Shown: positions 62,386 through 64,000 of the stretch, piece by piece | How the letters are laid out: each line of letters opens with the position of its first letter | Position numbering within the stretch: position 1 is the first letter of the stretch | Assembly (NCBI RefSeq): GCF_002754195.1 | Contig: NZ_PEEU01000001.1 | Span: 3,782,001 to 3,846,000 of the forward strand | Length of the DNA stretch: 64,000 bases | Direction of reading: 5' to 3' | Source: Flavobacterium sp. 9 | Lineage (GTDB): Bacteria; Bacteroidota; Bacteroidia; Flavobacteriales; Flavobacteriaceae | Notes under the pieces: generated by a model | Database searches by the model: none | Told to the model about the DNA's origin: nothing | What the model saw: only the letters and a program-made list of their open reading frames with translations | Translations under genes and position numbers: made by a program

Positions 62386-64000
62386 ATGAAAACTATTTTT
62401 AAAGGTACTGAGGTACTAAGTTACAAAGGTTCTAAGGTTCAAAACATAACCAGAATCAAATCTATTTTCTTTATTCTATTTTCTTTCCTCTATTCTCTTT
62501 CCTCTATTGCTCAGGAACAAGATTCTACCAAAGTTAACAAGCTTGACGATGTATTAGTTTCGGCGGTTCGTGTTACTACAAAAACTCCGGTTACATTTAG
62601 TAACATGGATAAAAAAGAAATAAAATTTAGAAACTTAGGACAAGATATTCCAGTTTTAATGAATTATTTGCCATCTGTTGTTACGACTTCTGATGCAGGA
62701 GGCGGAATAGGTTACACCGGAATCAGAGTCCGCGGAAGCGATGCTACAAGAGTAAACGTAACCATCAACGGAATTCCTTATAATGATGCTGAAAGTCAGG
62801 GAACTTTTTGGGTTAATATGCCTGATTTTGCTTCGTCTGTAGAAAGTTTACAATTACAACGCGGCGTAGGAACTTCTACGAATGGTTCAGGAGCTTTTGG
62901 TGCGAGTTTAAATATGCTTACAGATAGTTATGCTTCGAAACCAACAGGAGAAATTTCGAGTTCTTACGGAAGCTTTAATTCCAATAAAAATACTGTAAAA
63001 TTTAGTACAGGTTTATTAAATGATCATTTTGAACTTGCCGGACGTTTGTCTACAATTAAATCTGATGGTTATATAGATCGCGGTAGTTCAGATCTTAAAT
63101 CATATTTTCTTCAGGGAACTTATGTTGGAAAAACAACTTTAATCAAAGCGTTAGTTTTTGGAGGAACGGAGAAAACATACCAATCCTGGAACGGAATTGA
63201 TGCTGAGACATTAAATTCAGACCGAACTTATAATTCGGCTGGAAAGTATATAGATGAAGCAGGAAATGTTCGTTTCTATGATAACGAAACGGATAATTAT
63301 AATCAAAATCATTATCAATTGCATTGGAGCGAGTCATGGTCTGATAAATGGAGCAGCAACTTAGCTGTTCATTATACTAAAGGATTAGGGTATTATGAAA
63401 ATTATAAATATAATGAACCAATTGAAGGATATGGACCAATTAATCCGACTAAAATGGTTGAAAATGACTTAGGAGAATTAGTTCCGGGAACTGATTTAAT
63501 TCGTCAGAAATGGTTAGACAATGATTTTTACGGAACAACTTTTTCAGCAAAATACAAAGAAGAAAAGTTAGATGTAATTATTGGCGGAGGCTGGAATAAA
63601 TATGAAGGAGATCATTATGGTAAAGTAATCTGGGCAAGAAATTCTGGTCCGTCGGAATTAGGAGATCATTATTATGATGATTTCTCAACAAAAACCGATG
63701 GAAATATTTTCGCGAAAGCAAATTATCAGTTTACGGAGAGATTAAGTTTCTATGGCGATTTACAATACAGAAATGTAAAGTATAAAGCCAATTCTAAAGA
63801 AACAGGAGTTGTTGATGATAACTTCAATTTCTTTAATCCAAAAGCAGGTTTAAATTACGAAATCAATCAAAAAAATACACTTTATTTTTCTTATGCAAGA
63901 GCAAATCGTGAACCAAACAGAACAGATTACGAAGGTGGAAATGCAAAACCGGAAAAATTAAATGATTTTGAATTGGGTTGGAGATTCAATTCAGAAAAGT
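62386..64000 (+). CDS. TonB-dependent receptor under TPP control, C-terminus cut off
   Basis: The frame is open from the ATG at 62386 to the window end (538 codons). The signal-peptide-like N-terminus is unusually long: repeat-derived residues (GTEVLSYKGSKVQ) precede the hydrophobic IKSIFFILFSFLYSLSSIAQ. A TonB-box region (KLDDVLVSAVRV) follows, then the plug with GYTGIRVRGSDATRVNVTING and FASSVESLQLQRGVGTSTNGSGAFGASLNM-type sequence, and barrel strands. The TPP riboswitch makes this the likely outer-membrane thiamine receptor (inference); the internal transporter may be the PnuC-family protein upstream. Confidence 0.9.
   Translation, partial: MKTIFKGTEVLSYKGSKVQNITRIKSIFFILFSFLYSLSSIAQEQDSTKVNKLDDVLVSAVRVTTKTPVTFSNMDKKEIKFRNLGQDIPVLMNYLPSVVTTSDAGGGIGYTGIRVRGSDATRVNVTINGIPYNDAESQGTFWVNMPDFASSVESLQLQRGVGTSTNGSGAFGASLNMLTDSYASKPTGEISSSYGSFNSNKNTVKFSTGLLNDHFELAGRLSTIKSDGYIDRGSSDLKSYFLQGTYVGKTTLIKALVFGGTEKTYQSWNGIDAETLNSDRTYNSAGKYIDEAGNVRFYDNETDNYNQNHYQLHWSESWSDKWSSNLAVHYTKGLGYYENYKYNEPIEGYGPINPTKMVENDLGELVPGTDLIRQKWLDNDFYGTTFSAKYKEEKLDVIIGGGWNKYEGDHYGKVIWARNSGPSELGDHYYDDFSTKTDGNIFAKANYQFTERLSFYGDLQYRNVKYKANSKETGVVDDNFNFFNPKAGLNYEINQKNTLYFSYARANREPNRTDYEGGNAKPEKLNDFELGWRFNSEK

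Noticed and set aside
1..64000. Prophage, integrase, transposase, toxin-antitoxin or restriction system
   Set aside because: I found no matching protein signature in any coding region; accessory character is limited to repeats and the PUL.

Overview
The window reads as chromosome of a Flavobacterium-like member of the Bacteroidota. The evidence is low GC, A-rich leaders in place of strong Shine-Dalgarno sites, TAnnTTTG-type promoter elements, and a gldJ / porU / porV gliding and type IX secretion block. A SusC/SusD polysaccharide utilisation locus and a two-gene pyruvate dehydrogenase E1alpha-E2 unit point the same way. I see no phage, transposase, CRISPR array, rRNA or tRNA gene.

Layout. 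0-5.4 kb: a cut-off AsmA-like protein, miaE, a glycosyltransferase, an AraC regulator and an AhpD-like protein. 5.4-11.1 kb: M1 aminopeptidase, pdhC, pdhA and cdd, separated by clear terminators and by repeat debris. 11.2-19.6 kb: porV, porU, gldJ and murF. 19.6-39.5 kb: a beta-glucan utilisation locus made of a membrane-spanning LuxR-type regulator, SusC, SusD, a surface lipoprotein, four GH30 enzymes, a GH5 with a C-terminal beta module, a secreted EEP-family phosphodiesterase-like enzyme and a GH3 beta-glucosidase. The enzyme set best fits beta-1,6- or mixed beta-1,3/1,6-glucan such as fungal wall or branched laminarin (inference).

39.7-46.8 kb: a transglutaminase-like DUF3857 protein, a Nudix-fold regulator, YjbR, an AraC regulator with two SDR oxidoreductases, and small membrane or orphan proteins. 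46.9-49.7 kb: an alkylation-repair group (AlkB, a detached Ada zinc domain, a 2OG-Fe(II) oxygenase and an Ada/Ogt fusion). 49.9-57.5 kb: acetyltransferase, SMR efflux protein, patatin with outer-membrane barrel, ahcY, phosphopantetheinyl transferase, and a Crp/Fnr regulator beside a small membrane protein and group III truncated haemoglobin. 57.5-64 kb: a GGGP synthase, a PnuC-family transporter, a NadR-type kinase fused to DUF4301, arfB, a lipoprotein, and a TPP riboswitch ahead of a TonB-dependent receptor that leaves the window.

The most unusual points are these. (1) The kinase-DUF4301 fusion beside PnuC lies near a TPP-riboswitch receptor, which suggests thiamine rather than nicotinamide riboside salvage. 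(2) A Crp-type TGA-N6-TCA operator sits about 41.5 bp upstream of a predicted start in front of the truncated-haemoglobin operon. (3) Several interspersed palindromic repeat families keep their hairpins by compensatory changes; one supplies the stop codon of the GH5 gene, and another repeat appears to form the N-terminus of the last receptor.
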